Below are positions 38,281-47,355 of a stretch of 47,964 nt of DNA, piece after piece (position 1 is the first letter of the stretch; each line of letters opens with the position of its first letter). This DNA is from Barthelona sp. PAP020 (lineage: Eukaryota; Metamonada: BaSk clade), in assembly GCA_040182905.1 (NCBI GenBank), contig JARQWU010000049.1, positions 1 through 47,964 on the forward strand, given 5' to 3'. The position numbers and the translations under genes are program-made. The notes under the pieces are model-generated. The model saw only the letters and a list, made by a program, of their open reading frames with translations, did no database searches and was not told where the DNA came from.

Positions 38281-38882
38281 GAGAAATTCTTCATTCCTAT
38301 TTTTTTGTATTTTTGCAAAAGCAAAATTTTAAAGTTTAAACTTTTCCTTAGAAAATCTAAAGCTTTTCAACAGATCAATCGGGCCTCGAAAGCCTTTAAC
38401 CAAATAAACACTATTCTTTTTTATTCACTCATACGCACAGTGCTTCTTGGCTTGGAAATAATGGTTATTGGTTTACAAGGTCCGATCGAACTGTTGAAAA
38501 CTTTGGATTTTCTAAGGAAAGTTTAAACTTTAAAATTTTACTTTACTTCATACAAAAAAGTGGCAATGTAGAATTTCTCTAAAATTCTCCCACTAGATCG
38601 TTAATGTGGAAGTTCATACTCAATGAACGGAATTTATTGGAGATATAAAGAGGTCATCAAGTATCAATTCCGTTATTTGTTGTTTCTTGACCACTTTTAA
38701 GTCCAATTTCTTTAAGTTACCTGGGCATGAATCCACGTGAGTTTTTTCCAAACCTTAAGCTAACTCGTTCCGTTGTTTACTGAACAACTCATACCTCATA
38801 AATATCTAACAAAGAAATTTTAGTCCCTCAATTTTTCCCCTAGGTTTTGACTGAAATTTGCTAGAATGAGTTTTCTGAGTTT
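38189..38882. repeat. Large imperfect inverted repeat (foldback)
   Basis: The left arm (from about 38189 to 38388) is found again in reverse complement on the right. 38478-38541 matches the AAAATTTTAAAGTTTAAAC..CAATCGGGCC segment at about 38323-38386. 38569-38612 matches the GATCAAGTAGGAGAATTT segment, and 38822-38882 matches the CTCAGAAAACTCATTCTAGC segment. The right arm is interrupted by about 190 bp of unrelated sequence (about 38630-38820), itself bounded near its left by AACGGAATT..AATTCCGTT. The loop is about 90 bp. No transposase frame exists, so this is a foldback or palindromic rearrangement rather than an autonomous element. Confidence 0.85.
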
Positions 38883-40560
38883 ATATTCAATCAAAAATAA
38901 GCATGTGTGCAGTTTTTTGATGTTAAACTCCTGCAAATGTCAAGAATTTCAAGTTTATCCATATTAAGACATATTTTTCAAAGGAAAAAGCCCTCAAAAT
39001 ATTTTGAGTAGTGTTATCATTTATAAATTTAACATTTTTTGAAATCACAACTTGTGGAAATTAAAAACCAAATTTCTGTCAAAAAAGTTCGTTTCAGGTA
39101 AATAACAAATATTGAACAGAATATTACACTACTTTATTGAATAATACAATAAATCAAAATCGAACAGATGGTTAAAAAAAAAGATGATATTTTTTTTTCA
39201 CCATTTAACATTCCTTTTCACACATGTTCACCTTCGAAGAAAACCAAGGATCACACGAACTAGAACAACGTGCAAAGAAACGCAGAAAGATTGGTCATTT
39301 GACAAACCAATTGAATGACCTTATGAACAAAAATAACAGAGAACAACTCAATGAAAATACAAAGCAAATTGTTCGAGCAGTCGAAAGATTTGGAGAAAGG
39401 CCTGTGTTTTGTGAGGAGTTTCCTGAAAAAAATGTTTATTCCCTTGATTACAGCCCAGATGGGCGGTTTTTTGCGGTTGCAGGATATGATAGAAAATTAC
39501 TCAGAGTCTACAACGCTGAAACACATGAAATTGTGCATGAAGGGAAGTATTTGAAGGCTATAGGTCTCAATTTTAGTCCCGACTCCAAGCTATTGGCTGT
39601 TGGTGGTTATGGTCCAGCAATTCATATCATTGAGGTTGATACTTGGAGAACATTAAGAGTGATTTCTGACATGTATGAAGAGGTAAAAAATGTTTGGTTC
39701 TCATCAGATGGCAAATTGCTTTCTTTTGGTATGGATAATGGTTACTTTGCGATATACACGGTAGAAGGACAGAAGTTGCATGAATCTCAAGCTCATGAAG
39801 AATATGTTCAATCTGTACGCATCAGCCCCGATATGAAGTATTTTGCATCTGTCAGCCATGATGGATGTTCAAAGTTGTTTTCATTGGAGACGTATGAACA
39901 ACTTCACACATGGAGTCATGATGGAAAGCAGGTCAACTCAGGCAAATTCTCACCCGATAGTGCTTATTGGGCGACAGGTGATCAAGGTGGCACAATCAGG
40001 ATTTTTGATGTTGAATCTAGAGAGTTGGTGGGAAAGTATAAGGTTCATGATTGTTGGATATACTCAATCATCTTCTCCCAAGATGGTTCATTGATTTATT
40101 TTGGTTCTTGGAAAAAATCATTTGCTGTGATTCGAAGAGAAACAGGTCAAGTGTTGCAGAAAGTGAAAGTACCTTTTTATATTCGTGATATGGCCCTCAA
40201 CTATGATGGAACTCGTTTGTTATGTAGTGGATGGAATGATTGGATTAATGTTCCAATCCAAGAATTCATTGCTTCAAACCTGTAAAGCTTCACATTGCAT
40301 TTTGTGCTTATATCCATTATTACACGTTTTACATCGCTTCTCATGTTTTCAACTTGTAAATTTAAAACACATTTTCATTTCATCATTTGATACATTTTCA
40401 AACTGTTCTTCAACCACCCAAGTCACTCCATATCCTAATAACAACAACAAAACCACCAATCAACCTAGCAAAACAATTGAACAATCAAATGATTTGAGAA
40501 ATTCAAGATCCCAAACCTTTATCTTCTTATTTTTGCGATGTCTCTCATCATTTGGATGAA
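38310..40560 (+). repeat. Segmental duplication, copy A (WD40-only gene unit)
   Basis: This unit matches 41022-43876. The match covers the upstream block (CAGATCAATCGGG, ACCAAATAAAC, TTATTCACTCATAC), the promoter-proximal block (38920-39223), the gene except for the missing kinase segment, and the 3' flank (CTTGTAAATTTAAAACACATTTTCATTTCAT). Tandem same-strand order indicates duplication by unequal exchange or replication slippage. Confidence 0.85.
39224..40285 (+). CDS. WD40-repeat protein, kinase-less paralogue (copy A)
   Basis: The 353-residue protein starts at MFTFEENQGSHELEQRAKKRRK, a basic NLS-like leader shared with copy B. It passes at residue 24 straight into the short helical linker (HLTNQLNDLMNK) that follows the kinase in copy B, then into a seven-blade-like WD40 propeller (about 55-353). 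Repeats read YSLDYSPDGRFFAVAGYDRKLLRVYN, GLNFSPDSKLLAVGGYG, SVRISPDMKYFASVSHDGCSKLFS, SGKFSPDSAYWATGDQGGTIRIFD and SIIFSQDGSLIYFG. The frame is fully open and conserved with copy B, so it is likely expressed. It probably lost the kinase segment (344 codons) by one in-frame deletion. Role unknown; propellers are usually protein-binding platforms. Confidence 0.88.
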   Translation: MFTFEENQGSHELEQRAKKRRKIGHLTNQLNDLMNKNNREQLNENTKQIVRAVERFGERPVFCEEFPEKNVYSLDYSPDGRFFAVAGYDRKLLRVYNAETHEIVHEGKYLKAIGLNFSPDSKLLAVGGYGPAIHIIEVDTWRTLRVISDMYEEVKNVWFSSDGKLLSFGMDNGYFAIYTVEGQKLHESQAHEEYVQSVRISPDMKYFASVSHDGCSKLFSLETYEQLHTWSHDGKQVNSGKFSPDSAYWATGDQGGTIRIFDVESRELVGKYKVHDCWIYSIIFSQDGSLIYFGSWKKSFAVIRRETGQVLQKVKVPFYIRDMALNYDGTRLLCSGWNDWINVPIQEFIASNL

Positions 40561-41560
40561 AAATCCTTTAATTTGAACCAATTTAATAGGTTGGTGGACA
40601 TGAAATCTCAAACATGTCGCATTGAAATTGATGCAACAGCCTCCAACAACATAAAGTCCGTTAAATCGGGGTGTTTTCAAATAAAAACGAGGCTTTATAT
40701 CCCATCCCAATGAGTTTATATCTCCAATTCACTTTTAATTATGTTGTCTTTTGTTCTTTCAAGACCAGTTTGACATTTTTGGATTAATAGAACAGATGAT
40801 CAAGGGCTTTGATCAATTATCTTAAAAATATCAAACGAATTCTTGGGTAGGGATCAAACAATGTAACTTTTAGAGAAAAGAAAAGGAGAACTTTCATTGT
40901 GGACAATTGTGGAACGTTTTCCCTTGAGAAGAAAGTGAACTGGAGAAATTCAATTGTGATAAGCAAGTGTAAACTTGGAATCATGTTTCTTGTCCCAGTT
41001 CTTTTGCAATTTTGAGGAAGCAAAATGTTGAAGTTCTTTCTTTTCATTTTAAAAACATCTAGAGTCTTTCAGCAGATCAATCGGGTTTCAAAAACTTTTT
41101 ACCAAATAAACGCATTCTTTCTTATTCACTCATACACTCAGTGCTTCATGGCCTATTGTTGCATTGTGAAACAACCATATTATCCATTTACAGGGAAAAA
41201 AAGGCTGTTGTTATTTGTCCAATCTATTTAATCAAGAATAACTATGTTCAATTTTGACATGGAACTCATGCTGAAGCCAAGCATTGTTTATCCACATTAA
41301 GCCATATTTTTGAAAGGAAAAAGACCTCAAAATATCTTGAGTGGTGTTAATATTTATAAATTTAACGATTTTTGAAATCACACTTTTTGGAAATCAAAAA
41401 TAAGATTTGTGTTAAAAGAGTTCTTTTAAGATAAATAACAAATATGAACAGAATATTATTCTACTTTATTGAATTATACAACAAATTGAATTGCAACAGA
41501 AAGCTAAAAAAAAAAGTTGAAAAGATTTTTTCAACATTTCATCATAATTTTTTTTCACCC
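40286..41560. other. Spacer between WD40 copies, with duplicated 3' and 5' flanks
   Basis: From 40286 to about 40560 lies the 3' flank homologous to those of copies B and C. From about 40560 to 41020 the sequence has no counterpart seen elsewhere in the window and no convincing gene. From 41022 to 41560 it is the upstream flank of copy B, homologous to 38310-38460 and 38885-39223. The palindrome-containing TTGTGAAACAAC motif recurs at 41165-41176. The frame extending copy B upstream to 41444 falls in this flank and is not coding in copy A. Confidence 0.6.
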
Positions 41561-43876
41561 ATGTTCACCTTCGAAGAAAACCAAGGATCACACGAACTTA
41601 AACAACGTGCAAAGAAACGCAAAAAGATGGTTGAAGAACCAGAAGAAGATGCTTTTGAAAAATTAGATAATTTTTTGAAATCAAATGACATCAATATACC
41701 TGGAAGTGAGTTTGAAATAGTAGAAAGTAACTTCAGAATAGGTGTATTTGGGCTCTTACATCTTGCCAAAAGACATGGAAAGATTGAAGTTTTGAAAGTA
41801 TTTGTTGATAATGTTGAAAAAACTGCTGATGCTGAACTCACCAGAGAATGCTTTCCCATGGTTTTAAATCACCCCTTTATTCGTCAGGTGTTTGGAGTTA
41901 CTGAGATTGAGAATAAAAAGGCCGTTGTAATGGAGTATTGTGATGCGGATCTGGAGGAAATGTTACCAGAGTTGTCTTTGAAGGAAAAGTTGGTTATTAT
42001 GATGCAGGTTTCATCTGCGCTTGAGTTTTGTCATGAGAAAGGCGTTATGCATAGGGATCTTAAGCCAAACAATGTGTTGTTGAGACGTGGAGCAGATGGG
42101 GTTTATACACCTGCAATTGCTAATTTTGGGCTTGTTCGTGATACGGGTAGGAGCTCCGCCAATTCGATGATGGGAGCTGGAAGATATGCTGCTCCTGAGT
42201 TAGCCAATGAAGAGGAGAATATAATAGGAATGGCTGTTGACTCCTGGTCATTTGGTGTTATGTTGGCTCAGGTGGTGTCTGGTTTTCTTCCTTTTGAAGG
42301 GTTAAGTGAGTTGAAAGTCATAGCAAAATTGATCAAGGGTCAACTTCCATATGGCAAGGAATTGTTGGATACAATACCTGGGTTTGGAATCATCAAGAGA
42401 TGTTTGGCTGTTGAAGCAGATGCCAGGCCAACGTTTAGCGAGATCACTGAGTATTTACAGATGCTGATTGAGCGTTTTGAGGGGTTGGGATTCGACGAGA
42501 AGAGGTTGGTGAAGGAGAATGCTGTGTTGAAGGAGGAAAAAAACAGTTGGCTTTTGGAAAAACGGATGAATGAAAATAAAGAATTGGTCAATCAAGCAGA
42601 CAATTTTATGGAAGAAAAAAGAAACTGGATAAATAAAAACCAAGAATTAACAAATCAAGTCGATCATTTGACAAGCCAATTGAATGAGCTTTTGGACAAC
42701 AGTAATGGACAACACCCTGTTGGAAATAGAAAGCAAATTGTTCGAGAAGTCGAAATATTTGGAGAAAGGCCTGCGTTCAGTGAAGATTTTCCTGACAATG
42801 ACGTTTTTGCCCTTGATTACAGCCCTGATGGACGCTTTTTTGCGGTTGCAGGATTTGATAGTAGATTATTCAAAGTGTATAACGCTGAAACACATGAAAT
42901 TGTGCATGAAGGGAAGTATGTAAAGGCTGTTGGTCTCAATTTCAGTCCCTACTCCAAACTATTGGCTGTTGGTGGTATTGGTCCAACAATTCATATCATT
43001 GAGGTTGATACTTGGAGAACAGTAAGAGTGATTAGGGGCATGGCTACGAATATAACATGTGTGTGGTTCTCATTAGATAGCAAATTGCTTTCTTTTGGTA
43101 TGGATAATGGTTACATTGCCATATACACGGTCGAAGGACAGAAGTTGCATGAATCTCGAGCTCATGAAAAATATATTGAATCTGTACGTATCAGCCCCGA
43201 TATGAAGTACTTTGCTTCTGTCAGCGAGGATGGATGTTCAAAGTTGTTTTCATTGGAGACGTATGAAGAGCTTCACACGTGGAGTCATGATGGAAAGCAG
43301 GTCAAATCAGGCAACTTTTCACCAGATGGTGATTATTGGGCGACAGGTGATGAAGATGGTATAATCAGGATATTTCATGTTGAATCTAGAGAGTTGTTGG
43401 GAAAGTACAAGGTTCATGATAGGTGGATATTCTCAATCATCTTCTCCCAAGATGGTTCATTGATCTATTCTGGTTCACATGACAAATCACTTGCTGTGAT
43501 TCAAATAGAAACGGGTCAAATGTTGCAGAAAGTGAAAGTACCTTTTAATATTTATACTATGGCTCTCAACCATGATGGAACTCGTTTGTTGTGCAGTGGT
43601 AGCAATTATCAAAGTAATGTCCCAATCCAAGAGTTCATTGCTTCAGACCTGTAAAACTCCACATTGCATTTTTCACTTACCTCCCACGATTACATGTTCA
43701 TCTGGCTTCTCAGGTTCCACAACTTGTAAATTTAAAACACATTTTCATTTCATTATTTAATTTATTTTCATACTGTTTTTCAACCACATAAGTCACTCCA
43801 CATACAACAACAACATCAATCAATCAACTGAATAAGACCAAAACGATTGAAAGATTTGAGAAATTCAAGATTTGCA
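41022..43876 (+). repeat. Segmental duplication, copy B (kinase-WD40 gene unit)
   Basis: This is the homologue of 38310-40560, carrying the full-length gene. It includes about 1.03 kb encoding the kinase and first coiled coil that is absent from copy A. It lacks the inverted right arm found in copy A (38478-38882), so that rearrangement is specific to the copy A side. Similarity fades beyond 43876 (after GATTTGAGAAATTCAAGAT). Confidence 0.85.
41561..43654 (+). CDS. Protein (pseudo)kinase fused to coiled coil and WD40 propeller (copy B)
   Basis: The start is set at 41561, where the leader MFTFEENQGSHEL matches copy A; the frame to 41444 is flank in copy A. The 697 residues comprise a basic leader, a kinase domain (about 45-300), a coiled coil (about 300-375) and a WD40 propeller (about 385-697). 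In the kinase the glycine loop is weak (RIGVFGLLHLA), the VAIK-type Lys is K79 (EVLKVF), and HRDLKPNN is intact (Asp166). The DFG motif reads NFG (ANFGLVRD, Asn188), while APE (AAPEL) and the D-x-W-S-F-G helix are present. Loss of the metal-binding Asp predicts weak or no phosphotransfer. Kinase-WD40 fusions occur in several protists; this one has no name I can assign. Confidence 0.9.
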   Translation: MFTFEENQGSHELKQRAKKRKKMVEEPEEDAFEKLDNFLKSNDINIPGSEFEIVESNFRIGVFGLLHLAKRHGKIEVLKVFVDNVEKTADAELTRECFPMVLNHPFIRQVFGVTEIENKKAVVMEYCDADLEEMLPELSLKEKLVIMMQVSSALEFCHEKGVMHRDLKPNNVLLRRGADGVYTPAIANFGLVRDTGRSSANSMMGAGRYAAPELANEEENIIGMAVDSWSFGVMLAQVVSGFLPFEGLSELKVIAKLIKGQLPYGKELLDTIPGFGIIKRCLAVEADARPTFSEITEYLQMLIERFEGLGFDEKRLVKENAVLKEEKNSWLLEKRMNENKELVNQADNFMEEKRNWINKNQELTNQVDHLTSQLNELLDNSNGQHPVGNRKQIVREVEIFGERPAFSEDFPDNDVFALDYSPDGRFFAVAGFDSRLFKVYNAETHEIVHEGKYVKAVGLNFSPYSKLLAVGGIGPTIHIIEVDTWRTVRVIRGMATNITCVWFSLDSKLLSFGMDNGYIAIYTVEGQKLHESRAHEKYIESVRISPDMKYFASVSEDGCSKLFSLETYEELHTWSHDGKQVKSGNFSPDGDYWATGDEDGIIRIFHVESRELLGKYKVHDRWIFSIIFSQDGSLIYSGSHDKSLAVIQIETGQMLQKVKVPFNIYTMALNHDGTRLLCSGSNYQSNVPIQEFIASDL

Positions 43877-43950
43877 GGGATTGAAAACACTATAATCAAA
43901 CAGATGCTATCAATTTTTTTGATCAAGAAATATAAAACAAACCTCATTTA
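43655..43950. other. 3' flank of copy B and spacer to PIP5K
   Basis: About 220 bp of this is the conserved 3' flank of the WD40 family, with the CTTGTAAATTTAAAACACATT block and CA-rich CAACAACATC stretches. The rest is a short spacer before the PIP5K stop on the minus strand. No gene is supported. Confidence 0.5.
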
Positions 43951-46338
43951 TCATATTGAAGAATTGCAGTCAGAAACATGTTCTGCACAATAAAAAGACT
44001 GTTTCATTGCTTTTTTATTGCAAAAAGCACCGTCAAATCGAGTGGCCATGCATCTAGCATCAATTTTTAACTTAGCACAAACTTCAAGATATGAAGAAGT
44101 TTTTAAAAGGTGAGAACAACTTCTACAAACAATTGCTTTGTTTTCAACATGACAATTTTCATCATTTAATACCAAAGATGATATACACCAACTGTTCCTT
44201 CCTTTTGTTTTACAAATCTTTCTATAATCATTGTAAAAAACCTTGACTCCACAAACAAAACAATACGATATATCAGCATCTGGATTTATTTTTCTATGGA
44301 TAGTACTTGAATAAGTCAAACATATGTATCGAGTTTTACAGCGATTGAAGATGTAACGCTGCATTAAATTGGATAAATTGAGAGCTCTTGGATTTGGAGG
44401 ACTCAAAATTGGAACTGGTCCCAATAGACTATCAACAAAAGAAATAAACCTTTCTGCATAATGTCGAGGATTTACAGCTGAAATAGTATCACCATCAGTG
44501 TATACAGATCTGAAAAAATGTTCAATCGACTTTTTTGTTCCCCAAACAGTTGTGATATCTATGATGCCAAAGTAATATACCTCATCACCTGCATCAAACG
44601 GAACATCCGCCTTTGTTGAAGCAATTGTTTGTTGAGCATTTATAGATTCTCTCAGTTTGTACAAGGGATTGTGTGAACTGATGCTAGGCAGCCTTTCACC
44701 ATTTGTCAGATAAGAGCCAACATCATCTTTGGAATCAATTCGTAGCAACGGATACTCCATCGACATTGTAGTTCGAGGAACAAACTTTAAACGATCATCA
44801 ATAATGATGTGCTTGGGAAATACTTGACTCACTCTTCTACCATCTATAGAAGTGGATGTAACAAAGGAAGAAGTAGTTTCAGAAATTTGCTTTTCAGAAG
44901 TATTTAAATTTGAATGTTGGCCAGTATTTTTGCCTGCATAATATTTTTCACATCTTTCAACTCCACAAACCAAAGCAGATAATTCGATCTCTTCATTTTT
45001 CGATTCTGTTTTATTTCTTTTCTTTTCATTTTCAGTCAATTGTTCAAAGACTAAATCATCACTGTCCTTGGAATTTTCTAAAGATGCGCTCTCTATCGAT
45101 GGTGTCAAAACGCAGTTAGTTGAAACAGGGGAAGTAACAGGTGATAATGTTTCACATGTAACAAATGTTGTATCGTAATCAAAATCAAACAATTCCACTT
45201 CGTCATCTCCAACAAACGCAGTGTTCTTATTGCCACGTAATGGACTCAATGGTGCATTAATTGCGTCAATTCCATTGAATGACCCCAAGACATCATCGGA
45301 AACTGAAGAAAAACCCCCATTTTCCATTTGAAACAGAGAAACCAAATGTCCTTTGGGTCCTTGAATGGCGGGAGTCATGATACCTCCAGCTATAACTGCT
45401 GGAGTCAATTTTGGCAGTGGGGGACCAGAATTCCAAGCATCAATAAGTTCATTTATGTGTTTCTCATACTTTAGAGGAATTGATTGGTTCTTCTTATGTA
45501 TTCCAATAAGTAGGCTATAATCCATCACATCGATAGACGCTAAAAAATTCGCATCAATCTTAAGTTGATCCAAAAACACATGCTGCTTAGGTCCCAACAG
45601 TATACTATTGGGTCCTCGTAATTCCAAATAGTTTAAATCCTTTAAAGTAGAGGTTTCCAAATCAACCTTGTCGTTTGGAATCTTACGACCATGTGTGGAC
45701 CCCTTTATGTCATACTGTTCATGAATATATAGTGGAGTATCGAATACATTCCCCATAACCACAAAATATGTTCGTTTACCATTATCTTTATTCTCGGTAC
45801 GATGTAGACCATAGAAACGACATAGTAAGGTGTTAGGAAACGAACAAATATGTTGATAATACTCAAAAAGAAACTCTCTAATAACATTGAGTTCGTCATG
45901 GGTAATAGTCTTGATACAATAACTTCCATCAGCAGAAAAATAGAATTTGCATCCAGATTTACCAGAAGATACATTTTCAAACAGATAATTGAAGTCACAA
46001 ATACTGTTTATGTAAAGTTCATTATCAACACCAAATTTTTCTCGTATCCTCATAAAAGCAACAGGAGAATAATCTTTGAACAAAAATTCTGGCATTTTAG
46101 GACCTAAAAGTGGTATATTACTTCTTATAACATCAGTAAAATGATGAGATTGCAAATCATTACCATCATCCATTTTTTCAATGCTTCTTATTGTCATTTC
46201 AATTCCTAAAACCATGTTCATCACATGAAAATTTGTTTCATTTTGACCCATCTGAGTTCCAATAACTCTTCTTAATAATCTTTGTGTGTCTAAATAATCG
46301 CTGGGATCTAATTCTATTTTCGTTTGAATAGGCACCAT
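43951..46338 (-). CDS. PIP5K: Phosphatidylinositol-4-phosphate 5-kinase with Cys-rich C-terminal tail
   Basis: This 795-residue PIP kinase makes PI(4,5)P2. Motifs are SGCKFYFSADGSYCIKTI (ATP-binding strands and Lys), PNTLLCRFYGLHR, EQYDIKGSTHGRK, DVMDYSLLIGIH (catalytic Asp273) and, after a long insert, FGIIDITTVWGTKKSIEHF (metal-binding IID) and YTDGDTISAVNPRHYAERF. The Glu in the KKSIEH segment is the type I (PI4P 5-kinase) residue rather than the type II one. The insert between MDYSLL and IID is about 280 residues of low-complexity sequence. After the kinase come about 100 residues with many Cys/His: CFVCG, CKTKGRNSWC, CRSC and a final C-x10-C-x10-C-x2-H pattern (CMATRFDGAFC..YCAEH), resembling small zinc knuckles. 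I do not know this tail from other PIP5Ks. Confidence 0.93.
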   Translation of the reverse strand: MVPIQTKIELDPSDYLDTQRLLRRVIGTQMGQNETNFHVMNMVLGIEMTIRSIEKMDDGNDLQSHHFTDVIRSNIPLLGPKMPEFLFKDYSPVAFMRIREKFGVDNELYINSICDFNYLFENVSSGKSGCKFYFSADGSYCIKTITHDELNVIREFLFEYYQHICSFPNTLLCRFYGLHRTENKDNGKRTYFVVMGNVFDTPLYIHEQYDIKGSTHGRKIPNDKVDLETSTLKDLNYLELRGPNSILLGPKQHVFLDQLKIDANFLASIDVMDYSLLIGIHKKNQSIPLKYEKHINELIDAWNSGPPLPKLTPAVIAGGIMTPAIQGPKGHLVSLFQMENGGFSSVSDDVLGSFNGIDAINAPLSPLRGNKNTAFVGDDEVELFDFDYDTTFVTCETLSPVTSPVSTNCVLTPSIESASLENSKDSDDLVFEQLTENEKKRNKTESKNEEIELSALVCGVERCEKYYAGKNTGQHSNLNTSEKQISETTSSFVTSTSIDGRRVSQVFPKHIIIDDRLKFVPRTTMSMEYPLLRIDSKDDVGSYLTNGERLPSISSHNPLYKLRESINAQQTIASTKADVPFDAGDEVYYFGIIDITTVWGTKKSIEHFFRSVYTDGDTISAVNPRHYAERFISFVDSLLGPVPILSPPNPRALNLSNLMQRYIFNRCKTRYICLTYSSTIHRKINPDADISYCFVCGVKVFYNDYRKICKTKGRNSWCISSLVLNDENCHVENKAIVCRSCSHLLKTSSYLEVCAKLKIDARCMATRFDGAFCNKKAMKQSFYCAEHVSDCNSSI

Positions 46339-46812
46339 CTTATTATTTTTTAATTGGTGTCAAAATATCACATGGGTGTGAATAATAATATTATTAATGC
46401 ATGTTTTAATTTTAACACAAAATTTTTTAAATACTGTTGTTGATTCCTTTACACTATTTAATACATTTCTTTTATAAATTGAATTGAAATAGATTGACAA
46501 ATTATTCAGTCCCAAAATTCTTTGCAAATCTGCATCCAAATTCTTCGCTTTGCCTTGTTTCCACCGAGAATTAAACTTTGCAGTTAATTACTCTAACTTT
46601 CTATCATTCAAATAAATTGAAAGAAAATTAGCTGGAATGAGAAAATGGGAAATACCTGAAAATTTGCAAATGAAATTAACATCTCAAATAAGTGTTTTCT
46701 GTTAAAACCTTGTTTTAAAATTCTTCTTTATTGATAGTAGTAGAGTTTTTCAAAAATCAAAAATAATTAATACTTGGGTTCTAGAAAAGAAAAAAGAAAG
46801 TTAAATATATAT
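46339..46812. other. Intergenic between PIP5K and the polytopic membrane protein
   Basis: This is 474 bp of AT-rich sequence upstream of PIP5K and downstream of the next minus-strand gene. It presumably holds the PIP5K promoter. No open frame, RNA gene or repeat was seen. Confidence 0.35.
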
Positions 46813-47355
46813 TTACAAAATAACTGCATCATGTGTGGGCAATTGAGTGAAATTATTGCTCATAATCGTAATTTCAGGTTCTTTTTTTCTTCTTCTTTTG
46901 CATAAAAGTATAGAAGCAATAATAATTCCAATTAGACCAATAATTTCACACACAAAATAACAGATTTGATTTGAATATAAACCAAGTTTCAACCAAGAAA
47001 TCTGATTGAAAAAGAAAACTGAACCATTATTTGACATTGAAAAGCCAATCATGGGGAAACAAATAAAATCTAATATCCAATGAATTACAACTTGACCTCC
47101 AGTAACAAATGATGCAATGTTACTACCTTTTTGAATTTTTTTATGGTAAAATGCAATTATTAATCCATAAATTATATTCATAATTAATCCATGACTGATA
47201 TAAAAGAAGGTGAGTTGTGAATTGTAGTCAGTAACGAAATTGGAAGGTAAAAAGAGAATATCAGGAAGCATTGAACAAATAAGCATTGCAATGATTGGAG
47301 CATCTTCAACTTTTAATGCACAAAACAAAGCAACGGCAAAATGAGGGAAAAACAT
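46813..47355 (-). CDS. Polytopic membrane protein, possibly DUF457/YdjM-like
   Basis: I use the ATG at 47355 (180 residues); the frame extends further only from a TTG. About five spans are visible: residues 1-28, 50-80, 88-110, 125-150 and 140-165. Charged or polar motifs in the membrane part are MLPDILFLP, YISHGL and VIHWILDFICFP. The spaced Pro-Asp, Ser-His and His-x-x-x-Asp recall the metal-dependent hydrolase-like DUF457/YdjM membrane family, where H-S/G-L and H-x-x-x-D are conserved. The tail (KRRRKKEPEITIMSNN) is basic and cytosolic by the positive-inside rule. Function unknown; the family link is tentative. Confidence 0.6.
   Translation of the reverse strand: MFFPHFAVALFCALKVEDAPIIAMLICSMLPDILFLPSNFVTDYNSQLTFFYISHGLIMNIIYGLIIAFYHKKIQKGSNIASFVTGGQVVIHWILDFICFPMIGFSMSNNGSVFFFNQISWLKLGLYSNQICYFVCEIIGLIGIIIASILLCKRRRKKEPEITIMSNNFTQLPTHDAVIL

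Larger units (their letters stand above)
37728..39223. other. 1.5-kb repeat-rich intergenic region upstream of WD40 copy A
   Basis: No protein gene is supported here. The open frame at 38305-38526 lies entirely in an inverted repeat and is not conserved in the homologous region upstream of copy B. The region holds a direct 147-bp tandem duplication, a large inverted repeat, and, from about 38885 to 39223, sequence homologous to 41225-41560 upstream of copy B (for example the shared TTTATAAATTTAAC block). That last part may carry the promoter common to the two genes. Confidence 0.6.

Noticed and set aside
38305-38526. 73-codon open frame on the plus strand
   Set aside because: It lies in the inverted repeat, and the homologous region at 41022-41231 does not conserve the protein.
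37728-39223. CRISPR-like or autonomous transposon interpretation of the repeats
   Set aside because: There are only two direct units with no spacers, no transposase or reverse transcriptase frame, and a eukaryotic context.
41444-41560. N-terminal extension of the kinase-WD40 protein to the ATG at 41444
   Set aside because: The same sequence upstream of copy A is non-coding, and both copies share the start MFTFEENQGSHEL.
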